Shown one piece after another: positions 1 to 10,649 of a stretch of DNA of 12,375 nucleotides (its first letter is position 1; each line of letters opens with the position of its first letter). A program made the position numbers and the translations under genes. Origin of the DNA: Conidiobolus incongruus B7586 (Eukaryota; Entomophthoromycota; Entomophthoromycetes; Entomophthorales; Conidiobolaceae). The notes under the pieces were generated by a model that had not been told where the DNA came from, did not search any database, and saw only the letters and a program-made list of their open reading frames with translations. The stretch is from assembly GCA_000697335.1 (NCBI GenBank), contig JNEM01015243.1:1-12375 (forward strand), read 5' to 3'.

Positions 1-147
1 TTTTTAAGTTATGTTTTTTTACCAAAAGTTTTTTGATATAATTTTTTTATAATATAATAAGTTTTTAAAGACTAAAGTCTTAAATCTATTTAGTAATTAA
101 GTTACTATTATTTTTAAAATAATATAAAGATAATTTTTAATGATATC
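1..147 (-). mobile_element. Copy Z: partial third Ty3/Gypsy copy, leader/gag edge, runs off the window
   Basis: This stretch aligns with the internal sequence beside the right-hand LTR of copy A (about 5165-5300) and of copy B (about 11465-11600). The alignment includes the shared words around 50-80 and the tract AGTAATTAAG near 92-101. It is therefore the start of the internal region (minus sense) of another copy of the same family, which continues to the left of the window. About 125-130 bp present in A and B next to the LTR are absent here. It abuts the LTR at 148 directly, so Z and A share one LTR. It is heavily decayed and non-coding. The family assignment is firm; how the junction formed is inference. 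Confidence 0.7.
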
Positions 148-544
148 TATAAGTATAGTAGTAAATACTGATATAATATAGAGAAATACTTAATATAAAA
201 GTAATATGATATAAAACATGGTACTATAATATAGCTAAAGCATGTGAATATAAATAAAGTTTAATTAAGCTTCAAACTAGGATAAGTTGCTGATATATTA
301 AGATTTATATTAAGTAATGTTAATATATTATAATATTGATAGGATGTAATCTTAATCTTAAAAATAATGAAAAAGATAAGAAATAGTAAGAATTGAGAAA
401 AAGAAAAAAAGTTAATTTATCAAATAATTTAATATTACTTACACAATTAATTTAGCTATAAAAGTATAAATTAATTATATAATTTATAATTGAGTGAATT
501 ATATAAAAGTATATATAAGAATTTAAAGAACTAGTCTCTTAATA
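148..544 (-). repeat. Left LTR of copy A (3' LTR of A, shared with copy Z)
   Basis: About 397 bp, matching the LTRs at 5439-5836, 6433-6829 and 11743-12141. The edges are set by comparison. The left edge aligns with the TGTAAGTATAG terminus preserved in copy B. The right edge aligns with the TTAACA terminus preserved at 5831-5836 and 12136-12141. Beyond 544 comes the decayed polypurine-tract region TTCCC. Left of 148 lies the internal sequence of copy Z rather than unrelated flank. By hand alignment this LTR differs from the other LTR of A by about a dozen or more transversions as well as many transitions. Confidence 0.82.
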
Positions 545-584
545 TTCCCTTATTAAATCTTTTAAAAAAAACATACTCTTTGAC

Positions 585-1760
585 TTTTATAAATAAGTAT
601 AATAAGTTAAAATATTTTTAATATATTTTAAGGGTTCTGATCTAGCTTCTTTAATAAAATAACCTATTTATTTTATATAAAAATAAAGTTTCTTCCTAAT
701 AATTTTAAATTTAATTATGTAATCAACATAGTATTCTTCTTCTCCATTTTAATTAATAATAAAATTTAACTTTAAAGCTTTTAATTAACTAAAAAAGATG
801 TTAAAATTTTCAAAATAAGGTTTGATTTTAGATATAATAAAGGTAAAGTTGATCCTCAAAGTTAAAGGTAATTCTAAGATAATATTTTGAAAATTTAAAT
901 CAATAGATTAAATTTTATAAGGATTATAATATAGTACAAATATTTTAAATATAAGTTAAATTTGAGTAAGAAAGATTTAAAGGTAAATTATTTTAATTAT
1001 ACAAACATATTAGTTTTATATTCAAGAGGATTCTTAAATAACTTTAAATATTATTGTTCTATAATCTTTTAATTTTTTTTTAAGTTAAATTTAATAAAAG
1101 AATTAATATATTTGATATTAAATTAAAATTCAATAACATTTAAAGGTAAGTTAATTTAAAATTTTAGAATAAATATTAAGTTAGGATATTTATTATAATT
1201 AATAAAATAAAGGTTAAAACCTATTAATTGATTGATAAAGGTATTAAATAAATATTAAAGTTAATAGATATAGGTATTTTAATTTAATTGATTAGTGTTG
1301 ATATAAGCTTTAATCATTTGTTTTAAGATTTTCATAGTTTTTTAACAAATATTTTAGTTTAATAATGATTAGTAGTAAACATAGTTAGATTAATCTTATC
1401 AGAAAAAGATAATAACTTCTAGAATCAAAAGTTAAATTATATATCTTTATTAAATTTAATAGTTTATAGAATTTTATAATAAGTAAAAATATTACAGAAT
1501 AATAGTTATATAATATTTTTAACTATAGAAGTTTTAAAATAAGGAATAAAACAAGCATATTTAAAAAATAAATCAATTAAAATTAGTAAATTATTATAAT
1601 TAATTGTTGATTTAAGAGTTTCTATAAAATTAAGTTAGATATATTGTTAAGTTTTATTAGGTACTTATAAAAGAATAAGTTTACCATATTTTCATTGGGT
1701 ATTATATTTAGTTTTTTAATATATATTATAAATATTAGTGTATTTCTAAACTAATTAGAT
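585..1760 (-). pseudogene. Copy A integrase and chromodomain relict (3' end of pol)
   Basis: This segment is collinear with 6870-8040 of copy B, where the integrase and chromodomain are clearer. The two catalytic-core regions of the integrase fall at about 1530-1595 and 1430-1460. The zinc-binding N-terminal part falls near 1720-1740. The chromodomain falls at about 585-745, next to the LTR. In a living element the integrase inserts the DNA copy into the host genome, and the chromodomain tethers it to marked chromatin. Here the sequence is decayed throughout and has no coding capacity. The call rests on its position and its match to copy B. Confidence 0.7.
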
Positions 1761-2059
1761 TAAGTAAAGTTAATAATATCTTGTTTTAATTCTCTTAATA
1801 GTTTTTAACTAGTTTTAATATCCTTTAACAAATAAGCTATAACATTCATTAAATATTACTTGTTAAATCTTAAGAATATTAAAGATATATAAATAATTAT
1901 TATAATATAGTAAGTTATCAATAATTTTAAATCTTTTAACATATTTTAATTAGTTTTCTAATAGTTTAAAGAGTTCTTCTTTAATTAAAAAAAAAGAAAT
2001 CATTATTTAATAGTGTTTTTTAAAATAATTTAATAAATTTTTTATTTCCTTCATTAATA

Positions 2060-3420
2060 ATTATAAAGTTAGTATTTGCTAGATTTTTATAATTAAAATA
2101 AAAGAGTAGGTATATAAAAATTTTTAACAAAATATCTAGAATATAATTTTATTAACCTAAGAGATATTAGATAAAAAAAAGATAAGCTTAAATAATTTTA
2201 ATTTATTTAACTTATTTTCTTAATAAATATTTTTGAGTATTTAAGTAAATAAGTAATTTATAATCTATAAGTGTTAAGAAAATATAATAAGATAAAAAAT
2301 GTAAATGATTTTTAATTATTTCTTTTAAGATAAAAAGTTCTTATTTGTAAACTAGATATTTTAATTTAATTAGTTTTATTTTTCTTAACTAGAATATTAT
2401 AAGCTTTAAGATAATGTTTATAAAGTTAAATTTAACTTATTCTCCCTTATTTATTTTTTTATTTTATAGTTAAAAGATAAAATATAAATTAAATTTAAAC
2501 TAGGTTAACTATCTATTAATTATAAAAAAATTAAAATTAATAAAAATAATATTAGGTAGTTTAAAATCAAAAATAAATAAAATAAGAACATTAATAATAT
2601 AGAAAATTAAAACATTTATGCAAAAAGTATATAGTAGGGTTTTTTTAAAAAGAGAATTTTTTTTAAGAGATTAATTAAAAAGATTATAAGTTTAACAAAA
2701 GAATCAATGAAATCTTTAAAATAATTTAATAGTTTAAGTATAAAAATAAGTAAATTTTTGTATATAAATATAGTAAAAGCTTTTTTACCATTAAGTTTAG
2801 TTAAATCAATGTTAATTCCTTAAAAAGAAATAATATAACTATAGAAAAAGATAAAAAAACATTAAAAATATATTTTAATTACTTTAAAAGTAATTTATAT
2901 TGTTGAATTATTTATATAATTTAATTAACATATTAAATATATTCTTTTCTAGTTTTTAAATAGATTAAAATATTATTAAGATAAATAATAATAAAGTTAT
3001 TAAAAACAAAGCTAAAAAGGGAATTAATAAATTAAATAAAAGTTACAAAGGTATTATATAATTTAAGGTTTATAATAATAAAATTATAATAGCTTAGTAA
3101 AGTATTGAAAATAGTTAAAGGAATAGAATTTTCTTTAATTTTAATATTATAATAACTATATCTAACATTTAATTTAATGAATATAGTGGATTTAAGTAGT
3201 TTATCTTTAACATCATATAGGTTTAATAATAAAGTTTTATTTTTAATATTTTTAAAGTTTAAAACACAGTTATTAATATATAATCTTTAACTACCATTAG
3301 CTTTTTATATAAAAGAATAAGAGATTTTTATAGTAAGGAATAAGGTTTAATCTACTTATTTTCAAGTAATTTTTAGATTTTTTCTTTTAAAATTTAATAT
3401 CATTTAAAAGATAAATGATA
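2060..3420 (-). pseudogene. Copy A reverse transcriptase and RNase H relict
   Basis: This segment is collinear with the reverse transcriptase of copy B. The fingers region, equivalent to 9485-9605 in B, lies at about 3200-3330. The region holding the catalytic aspartate box and the following YSK-like motif lies at about 2940-2995. The RNase H part should follow at lower coordinates, but no motif of its own is legible, so its extent is inferred from family order. It is broken many times over. Reverse transcriptase position: fairly sure. RNase H boundaries: weak. Confidence 0.65.
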
Positions 3421-4199
3421 AGGTTTAAGTATAATTATATACTTAAAAAAATTTAATTTTGTGTTTAATATTATATTTAAAAGGTAATTTATTCACAAAT
3501 TCAAAAATATTAATAAATTAACTTATTATATTATATAAAAAATAGTTATTAGTTATAATTTCATTAAAATTAACAGATGAAGTATTAATTGATAAATAAT
3601 AAATAAATATATATCCTTATAAACTATTAAGGTTTTTAATTAGTTTTTTACTATAATTTTTATTTATAATAATAAAATTATTTGATATAATTATAAAATT
3701 GGTATTAGGTAAAATATTTAGGAGTTTTATAATAAGGTAATATAAATTTTTTCAGATTAATTCTACTAATTTCTTTTAAAATTTAAAAGAAATAAATTTG
3801 TGATTTTTTAAAGTAATACTCATAGATAAAAAATTTAATATTTAAATAAATTTTAACCTAGTATAAAAATATAACTAATATTACTAATTAAAAATTTAAT
3901 ATATTAGGAGTAGTTAAAAAATAATGATAAATATTTAAATATATTATTAAATGCTTATTTTATTAAATTATTAACATATTTAATTATTGTACTATTTTCT
4001 TAAGTAGGTAAAAATACTTTTGTAATAATAAAAAAAGAGATAATATAATTAAAACAACTGAAGTTAATTAAAACATTAACAAGTGTATTTATAAAATATT
4101 TAATAAAAACAAATAATAAGGTGATAATTAAAGGTAAAAAATTATAAAATAAATTAGTTACTAAAATATTTCTAGTTTCTAATAATTTAATTAGTTAAA

Positions 4200-4300
4200 T
4201 CTCTTTAGTATATATAGTTTAATTTGTGGAATCATTAGTTTATTAAAGTTTTTGTGGATTAAATTAAAATCTGCTAATTAATTATAAAAGAGGTAATTTT
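4200..4300 (-). pseudogene. Copy A probable protease position
   Basis: Between the zinc knuckle and the reverse transcriptase, the minus strand near 4220-4260 has a short hydrophobic run followed by the weak outline of a retropepsin active site. The match to copy B at about 10500-10560 supports the location, but the active-site triad itself is not clearly legible. The call rests mainly on the Ty3/Gypsy order gag, protease, reverse transcriptase. Confidence 0.3.
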
Positions 4301-4369
4301 AAGATAATATTAATATTATTCAAGTTTGCTTTGTGGTTGGTAGATTAAAATTATTAAGAATTAAATAGA

Positions 4370-5165
4370 TGTTACTTCTTAAAAAAATACTTATTAACTT
4401 TATAATTAACTTATATCCTTTAACAATAATAGCAACATTTATTTACTTTTAAGTAAACTTTAACTTTTTTATTAAAAGTTTTCTTATAGAACTTTAAAAT
4501 AAAAACATTTATCATTTGAAATTTAAGTAGGTTAAAGTAAGTTTTAAAGAATTAATTCTTAAGAAAAAAAATTAAATTATAAAATAAAAGATATTATCAT
4601 TTATAATTATTATATTATAAATGTTAAAAAAATATATTATTAAAATATTCTTTGTTAACTAACTAGAGTTTTATTTAAAGATTAAGAAATTATAATAATT
4701 TGTAGACTTATTTTTTTTTATTAATATTTAATATTTTTAAACATATCTCATTATATTTCTTAATTAATTACTTTATAAAAGTTTTTTATTTAAGAAAACT
4801 TTTCTCTTGTTAATTAAACTTAATTTTTTAAGTAATATCTTTTTTTAAGGGTTTTTTCTAATTATTTAAAAGTTTATATTTTTATAATAAGTTATCCCTT
4901 TAAAAACTCTTTAAGATTAAACTTGTAATAAGTTAATTATTAAATATAAGTAGATTTTTCTAAAAAAGAAGTGGTTAATTTAATGATATTTTTTAAATCT
5001 TCATCAAGAATTAAATTAAGGTAATTTTTTATATTTTTAAAATAGTATTCAAGCTTATAAAGGTTTTTAAAGCTTTCATAAATAATTAATTTACTTTTAA
5101 TGATATTACAGAGATAGTTTAATATATTTATTATAGTAAAGTAATTAGTTTATTATATTTAAACT
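4370..5165 (-). pseudogene. Copy A gag relict
   Basis: Gag would build the capsid of the virus-like particle and bind the element's RNA. The minus strand at 4423-4434 reads C-Y-Y-C, the first half of a CCHC zinc knuckle, at the position seen in copy B (10715-10726). The capsid-like region with the Retrotrans_gag pattern lies at about 4830-4990 by alignment to B. The gag start cannot be fixed. The gene is decayed throughout. The assignment depends on the clearer copy B. Confidence 0.6.
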
Positions 5166-5438
5166 TTTTGAGTTATATCTTTCTTAACTAGAAGTTATTT
5201 AATATAAATTATTAGAGGGTAATAAGCTTTTAAAAATAAAAGTTTTAGATTCACTTAGTAATTAAGCTATTATCATCATTAAAATAATATAAAGATATTT
5301 TTTTTAGTAACATTATAGTGTATAATATGAATTCAAATAAAATAAGTTATAAATAAGATGTAAAATAATAATAAATAAATTTAATATAGGTAACTATTAA
5401 TTTCTAATAAGTTTTTAATAGTTTTATTATTGTTATTA

Positions 5439-5836
5439 TATAAGTATAGTAGTAAATACTAATATAATATAGAAGAAAACTTAATATAAAAGTAATGTGA
5501 CATAGAATATAATATTATAATATAGCTATAATATATAAATATAAACAAAGTTTAATTAAGCTTTAAATTTGGATAAGCCACTAATATATTATGATTTATA
5601 TTGGGTAGTGTTAATATATTATAATATTGATAGAATGTATTTTTAAGCTTAGAAATAATAAATAAGATAAAAAAGAGTAAGAATTCAAAAGAAAAAGAAA
5701 TACCTAGTTTATTAGATATTTTAATATTATTTATATAATTAATTTAATTATAAAAATATAAATTAATTATTTAATTTATAATTAGTTGAATTATATGAAA
5801 ATATATATAAGAACTTAAAAAACTAATTTCTTAACA
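5439..5836 (-). repeat. Right LTR of copy A (5' LTR)
   Basis: A 398-bp repeat aligned to the three other LTRs. It ends in TTAACA at 5831-5836, which on the minus strand is the canonical TGTTAA start. Its other end is the decayed form TATAAGTATAG. It carries private transversions not shared with the left LTR of A or the LTRs of B, for example near 5567-5572, 5591-5595 and 5644-5652. It therefore looks like a different lineage from its partner. Confidence 0.85.
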
Positions 5837-6432
5837 ATTTTTTAATATATTAATCTATAAAAATAACTTATAAAATTAAATTTATAAATATTTCTATTAA
5901 TATCTTAATTAGTTCTAATTTAAATAAGCTTATATTAAACTATATAATTGATATATATTTTTTATTAATAATATAATATATAAAGTTAAATTTAATGAAT
6001 TATTAATTGATATATTAAAATTAAAAATATATCTAAGATAAATTATAAATTTATAAGTTTTAATATCAATAAAAAAATTAATATTTAATATATTTATCTT
6101 TTGTTTTTTTAATCTTTTTAAGTTTATAAGATATAAAGTTAACTAACTTCTTATATTAAGTAAAACTAATATTATTTTGAGATTTTTAAATTTACTCTTA
6201 AAGTTAATTTAAATTCAATATTTAAAAAAAAGCTTTAATTAATTTTTTTAGTATATTTTAAAGATATTAAATTAGGTTAAGATTAAAAAATTAAACAAGT
6301 TATTTCATAATAGTTATTTTGTTACTTTTAATTTATTTAATAATAAAAATATAATATAGTAAAAAATATTATCTTGTTAAAAAATAATAATTGATTTATA
6401 TAACTTATATTATTTAATATTTTTTTTATATT
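5837..6432. other. AT-rich spacer between copies A and B, nothing recognised
   Basis: A 596-bp stretch that does not align with any part of the element. It is made of A and T runs with no RNA gene, no coding pattern and no long internal repeat that I can see. A 65-codon open stretch on the minus strand (6337-6534) starts inside the adjacent LTR and runs into this spacer. It is low-complexity and not a gene. The last 5 bp (6428-6432) are the target-site duplication of copy B. The spacer may itself be an older mutated repeat, but nothing in it says which. Confidence 0.7.
6428..6432. repeat. Target-site duplication of copy B, left
   Basis: ATATT lies immediately outside the TG terminus of the left LTR and is repeated exactly at 12142-12146 outside the right LTR. 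A 5-bp duplication is the normal length for Ty3/Gypsy integrases. In DNA this AT-rich a chance match is possible, but it falls precisely at both LTR edges that were set independently. Confidence 0.8.
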
Positions 6433-6829
6433 TGTAAGTATAGTGGTAGTTAAACTAATATAATATAGAGGAAGACTTAATATAAAAATAATGTGGTGTA
6501 GAATGTGGTAATATAATGTGGCTATAGTATACAAGTGTAAATAAAGTTTAATTAAGCTTTAAACTAGGATGAGTTATTGATATATTAAGATTTATATTAA
6601 GTAGTACCAATATCCTATAATATTAATAAAATATAGTTTTAATTTTAGAAATAGTATAAAAGTAAGAAATAATAAGAATTGAGAGGAAAAAAAAACCTAG
6701 TTTATTAAATAATTCAATGCTATTTATATAATTAATTTAACTATATAAGTATAAATTAATCATATAATTTATAGTTAATTGGATTATATGAAAGTATATA
6801 TAAGAATTTAAAAAACTAGTTTTTTAATA
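6433..6829 (-). repeat. Left LTR of copy B (3' LTR)
   Basis: A 397-bp LTR. It starts with TGTAAGTATAG at 6433, the only one of the four LTRs to keep the TG at this end; the others read TA here. Its right end at 6829 meets the polypurine tract. In a living element this LTR would carry the polyadenylation function on the minus strand; no specific signal can be picked out in such AT-rich sequence. Confidence 0.88.
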
Positions 6830-6840
6830 CTCCCCTAGTA
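6830..6840 (-). promoter_or_regulatory. Polypurine tract of copy B (plus-strand DNA primer site)
   Basis: The plus strand reads CTCCCCTAG immediately inside the LTR, so the minus strand reads CTAGGGGAG directly before the TGTTAA-type LTR start. A purine run against the 3' LTR is where Ty3/Gypsy elements prime second-strand DNA synthesis. The decayed equivalent in copy A is at 545-553. Its precise placement against the independently set LTR edge makes this convincing. Confidence 0.75.
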
Positions 6841-6869
6841 AATCTCTTAAAAGAAACATACTCCCTAAA

Positions 6870-7035
6870 TTTTTACAAATAGATATAATAAGCTAAAGTA
6901 TTCTTAATATTTTCTAGGGGTTCTTATATAGCTTCTTTAATAAAATAACCTATCTATTTTACATAAAAATAAAGTTTATTCTTAACAAATTTAAACTTAA
7001 TTATATAATCAACATAGTATACTTCTTCTCTATTT
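6870..7035 (-). pseudogene. Copy B chromodomain relict at the C-terminus of pol
   Basis: The minus strand shows chromodomain-like segments close to the 3' LTR: NKLYFYVK (6957-6980), with IGY just after it, and EPLENIKNT (6897-6923). These correspond to the family patterns LxYLVKWxGY and WEPxENLxN, in the right order and spacing. A chromodomain after the integrase defines chromoviruses. There it binds methylated histone H3 tails and steers insertion into heterochromatin. The domain follows the integrase and ends about 40 bp before the polypurine tract, as expected. It is decayed and non-coding now. Whether it bound histone H3 lysine 9 methylation cannot be told from this relict. Confidence 0.72.
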
Positions 7036-7039
7036 TAAT

Positions 7040-8110
7040 TAATAATTGCATCTAGTTTTAGGGTTTTTAATCAATTACAAAAAGTGTTAAAATCTTTAAA
7101 GTATAGTTTAATTTTAGATATATGAAAGGTAAAATTGATCCTCAAAGTTAAAAATAATTCCAAGGTAATGTTTTCAAAATTTAAATCAATAGATTAAATT
7201 TTATAGGGATTATAATATATTAGTAAGTATTTGGGATTTAAGCTAAATTTAAATAAAGTAGGTTTAAGGGTAGATTATTTTAAATATACAAACATGTTAA
7301 TTTCATATTTAAAAAGATTTCTAGATAACTTTAAATATTGTTGTTCTATAATCCTTTGATTTTCTTCTAAGTTAAATTTAACAAAGGAATTAATATGTTT
7401 GATATTAGATTAAAATTCAACAATGTCTAAAGGTAAATTGATTTAAAATTTTAAAGTAATTATTAAGTTAGGATATTTATTATAATTAATGAAATAAAAG
7501 CTAAAACTTGTTGATTTATTAATAAAGGTGTTGAATAAATATTAGAGTTGGTAGATATAGGTATCTTAATTTAACTGATTAGTGTTAATATAAGCTTTAA
7601 TTATTTACTTTAAGGTTTTAATAGTTTTTTCAGCAAGTTTATTGGTTTAATGATTATTGGTAGTAAACATAGCTAGGTTAATCTTAAAGGAAAAAGATAG
7701 TAACTTCTAGAATCAAGAGTTATATTGTATATCTCTATCAAATATAATAGTTTGTGGAATTCTATAATAAGTAAAAATATTAAAGAATAATAATTGTGCA
7801 ATATTTTTAGCTATAGAAGTTTTGAAACAAGGAATAAAATAAACATATTTGGAAAATAAATCAATTATAATTAATAAGTTATTATAACCATTTGTTGATT
7901 TAAGAATTTCTATGAAATTAAGTTGGATTTGTTGTTAAGTTTTATTAGGGACTTATAAGGGAATAAGTTTATTATATTTTAGTTGAGTGTTATATTTAGT
8001 TCTTTAACATATATCACAAATATTAGTGTATTTCTAAATTAATTTAACTAGGGAAAGCTAGTAATACTTTGTTTTAATTCTCTTAGCAATCTTTAACTAG
8101 TTTTAATGTC
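7040..8110 (-). pseudogene. Copy B integrase relict
   Basis: Integrase joins the element's DNA to the host chromosome. Legible landmarks on the minus strand, in order, are CDIC at 8007-8018 (the CxxC half of the N-terminal HHCC zinc site), IIDLFSKYVYFIPC at 7827-7868 (around the first catalytic Asp; family pattern VDRFSKxxHFIP) and IIFDRDIQYNS at 7716-7748 (around the second catalytic Asp; family pattern IVSDRDxxFTS). The third catalytic residue should lie near 7600-7660, where the sequence aligns only loosely. The C-terminal part runs into the chromodomain. The order and spacing match Ty3/Gypsy integrases. The reading frame is extensively disrupted. Confidence 0.8.
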
Positions 8111-8349
8111 CTCTAATAAGTAAATTATAACATTCATTAAATATTGTTTGTTAAATCTTAAGAATGTTAGGAATATATAAACAATTATTATAGTATAGTA
8201 AGTTATTGATAATTTTAAATCTTTTAACATATTTTAATTAGTTTTCTAATAGTTTAAAGAGTTCTTCTTTAACTAAAATAAAGAAATCATTATTTAATAG
8301 TGTTTCTTAAAATAGTTTAATAAATTCTTTATTTCCTTCATTAATAATT

Positions 8350-9710
8350 ATTAAGTTAATATTTGCTGGGTTTTTACAATTAGAATAAAAGGGTAAATAT
8401 GTAAGATTTTTTAAAAAAGTATCTACAACATAGTTTTATTAACCTAAAAAATATTAAATAAAGAAAAGGTAAACTTAGATAATTTTAATTTATCTAACTT
8501 ATCTTCTTAATAAATACTTTTAAGTATTTAAGTAAATAAGTAATTTATAATTTGTAAGTATTAAGAAAAAGTTGTATAATAAGAAATATAAGTGATTTTT
8601 GATTATTTCTACTAAAACTAAAAGTTTTTATTTATAAACTAGGTATTTTAATTTAGCTGGTTTATTTTTTTAACTGGAATGTTATTAGTTTTAAAGTAAC
8701 ATTTGTAAAGTTAAACTTAACTTATTCTCCCCTATTTATTATTTTATCTTATAGTTATAGAGTAAAATATAAATTAAATTTAAACTAGGTTAATTATTTA
8801 CTAATTGTAAAGAAACTAGAGTTAATAAAAATAATAGTAGGTAGTTTTAAATTAAAGATAAATAAAGCAAGAATATTAATAATATAGAAAATTAAAACAT
8901 TTATGCAAAAAGTATATAGTAGGGTTTATTCAAAAAGAGAGTTTTTCTTTAAGAGATTAGTAAGAAAAATAATAAATTCAACAAAAAAATCAATGAAATT
9001 TTTAAAGTAATTTAATAATTTAAGTATAAACATAAGTTGATTTTTATTTATAAGTATAATAAAAGCTTTAACACCATTAAGTTTAGTTAGATCAATATTA
9101 ATTCTTCAAGAGGAAACAATATAACTATAGAAAAAGACAAAAAAGGTACTAAAGATGTATTTTGATAGCTTTAAAGGTAATTTATGTTTTTAAATCATTT
9201 GTAAAATTTGATTAACATGTTAAATATATTTTTCTTTAGTTTTTGAATAAATCAGGATATTATTAAAGTATATGATAATAAAGTTATTCAAAACAAGATT
9301 AAAAAGGGAATTAATAAATTAAGTAAAAGTTACAAAGATATTACATAATCTAAAGTTTATAACAGTAAATTTATAATAACTTAAAAGAATATTAAAAGTA
9401 GTTAAAAAGATAGAATTTTCTTTAACTTTAATATTATAATATCTATTCTTAACATCTAATTTAATAAATATAATTAATTTAAGTAATTTATCCTTAACAT
9501 CATATAGGTTTAATAATAGAGTTTTATCCTTAATAATTTTAGAGTTTAAAACATAATTATCAATATATAATCTCTAACCACCATTAGTTTTTTTTACAAA
9601 GAGGATTAGAAATTTTTATAATGAAGAAAAAAGTCTAATATACCTATTTTTAAATAGTTTTTAGATTTCTTCTTTTAAAGTTTAATATTGTTTAAGAGAT
9701 AAATGGTAAG
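8350..9710 (-). pseudogene. Copy B reverse transcriptase and RNase H relict
   Basis: Reverse transcriptase copies the element's RNA into DNA, and RNase H removes the RNA strand. Readable minus-strand landmarks are LLLNLYDVKDKL with the preceding RLYIDN (about 9485-9575), matching the family pattern LRLCVDYRxLN...YPLPLIDDVxDxL. ILIYSKTKEK at 9229-9258 directly follows the catalytic aspartate-box position (family pattern YLDDILIYSK). LLKKNSLFE at 8929-8955 matches the LTxLLKKxxxFxW linker that precedes RNase H. RNase H itself is placed at about 8350-8900 by family order, with no clear motif of its own. This block identifies the element as Ty3/Gypsy rather than Ty1/Copia, because reverse transcriptase precedes integrase. 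It is decayed throughout. Confidence 0.82.
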
Positions 9711-10479
9711 TAAACTATAAATATAGTTGTGTACCAAGGAATAGTTTAATTTTATGCTTAATATTATATTTAAAAGTAATCCATCTATAAATTCAAAAAC
9801 ATTAACAAATTAACTTATTATATTATATAAGAAGTGGTTATTAAATATAACTTTATTAAAATCAACAGATGAAGTATTAATAAATAAATAATAAACAAAT
9901 ATATATCCCTATAAATTATTAAGTTTTTAATTAGTTTTTTACATTAGTTTTTGTTTATAATAATAAAATTATTTGCTACAATTGTAAGGTTAGTGTTAGG
10001 TATAATATTTAATAATTTTATAATAAGGTAATGTAGGTTTTTTAAGATTAATTCTATTAATTTCTTTTGGAATATAAAAGAAATAAATTTATAACCTTCT
10101 AGGGTAATATTCATAGATATAAAACTGTGATATTCAAACTAATTTTAACCTAGTATAAAATTATAACTAATGTTATTAACTAGGAATTTAATATATTAAA
10201 AGTAGTTAGGGGGTAATAATAGGTATCTAGATATAATACCAGATGTTTATTCTATTAAGTTATTAGTATATTTAATTATCAAGTTATTTTTTTAGATAGG
10301 TAAAGATAATTTTATAATAATAAAAGAAGAGATAATATAACTAGAACAAATAGAATTAATTAAAACAATAGCAAGTGTGTTTATAAAAAAACTAATTAAT
10401 ATAAATAATAAGGTGATAGTTAAAGGTAAAAAATTATAAGGTAGATTAGTTACTAAAATATTTCTAGTTTCTAATGGTT

Positions 10480-10570
10480 TAATTAGTTGGATTTCTCTAG
10501 TATACATAGTTTAATTTGTAGAATCAGTAGTTTATTAGAACTTTTGTAGATTAAATTAGAATCTGCTAAC
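10480..10570 (-). pseudogene. Copy B probable protease position
   Basis: Between the zinc knuckle and the reverse transcriptase, the minus strand near 10520-10550 reads a short hydrophobic run followed by a weak retropepsin-like outline (family pattern ALIDSGATHNFI). The active-site triad cannot be read with confidence. A 71-codon open stretch at 10292-10507 on the minus strand lies just downstream. It is a surviving gap between stops in decayed pol, not a separate gene, and I could not match it to a domain. Confidence 0.35.
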
Positions 10571-10649
10571 TAATTATAAAAAAGGTAATTCTAAAGTTAT
10601 ATTAATATTATTCAAATTTGATTTATAGTTGGTAGGTTAAGATTATTGA

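Larger units (their letters stand above)
148..5836 (-). mobile_element. Copy A: fossil Ty3/Gypsy chromovirus, full length in outline, badly decayed
   Basis: A 5689-bp element lies between two LTRs (148-544 and 5439-5836) and is read on the minus strand. Its internal region of about 4.9 kb is collinear with copy B from end to end, with only small length differences. Gag, reverse transcriptase, integrase and chromodomain positions can all be located by comparison with B. It is broken many tens of times and encodes nothing. Differences from B are mostly transitions, and A has lost more G and C, so it looks older or more heavily mutated by RIP. The 5 bp outside its two ends do not match (ATATC at 143-147, ATTTT at 5837-5841), unlike B. 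This fits the LTR being shared with copy Z. Confidence 0.85.

Noticed and set aside
5837-6432. A solo LTR or short non-autonomous element in the spacer
   Set aside because: No part aligns with the family's LTR, and no terminal repeats or flanking duplications are visible.
6337-6534. A 65-codon open stretch on the minus strand
   Set aside because: It straddles the left LTR of copy B and the spacer, is almost entirely I, L, Y, F, N and T from AT runs, has no family pattern, and starts inside an element terminus.
10292-10507. A 71-codon open stretch on the minus strand that looks membrane-like
   Set aside because: It lies inside the decayed pol of copy B between the protease and reverse transcriptase positions. 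The hydrophobic character comes from AT-rich codons, and the matching stretch of copy A is not open.
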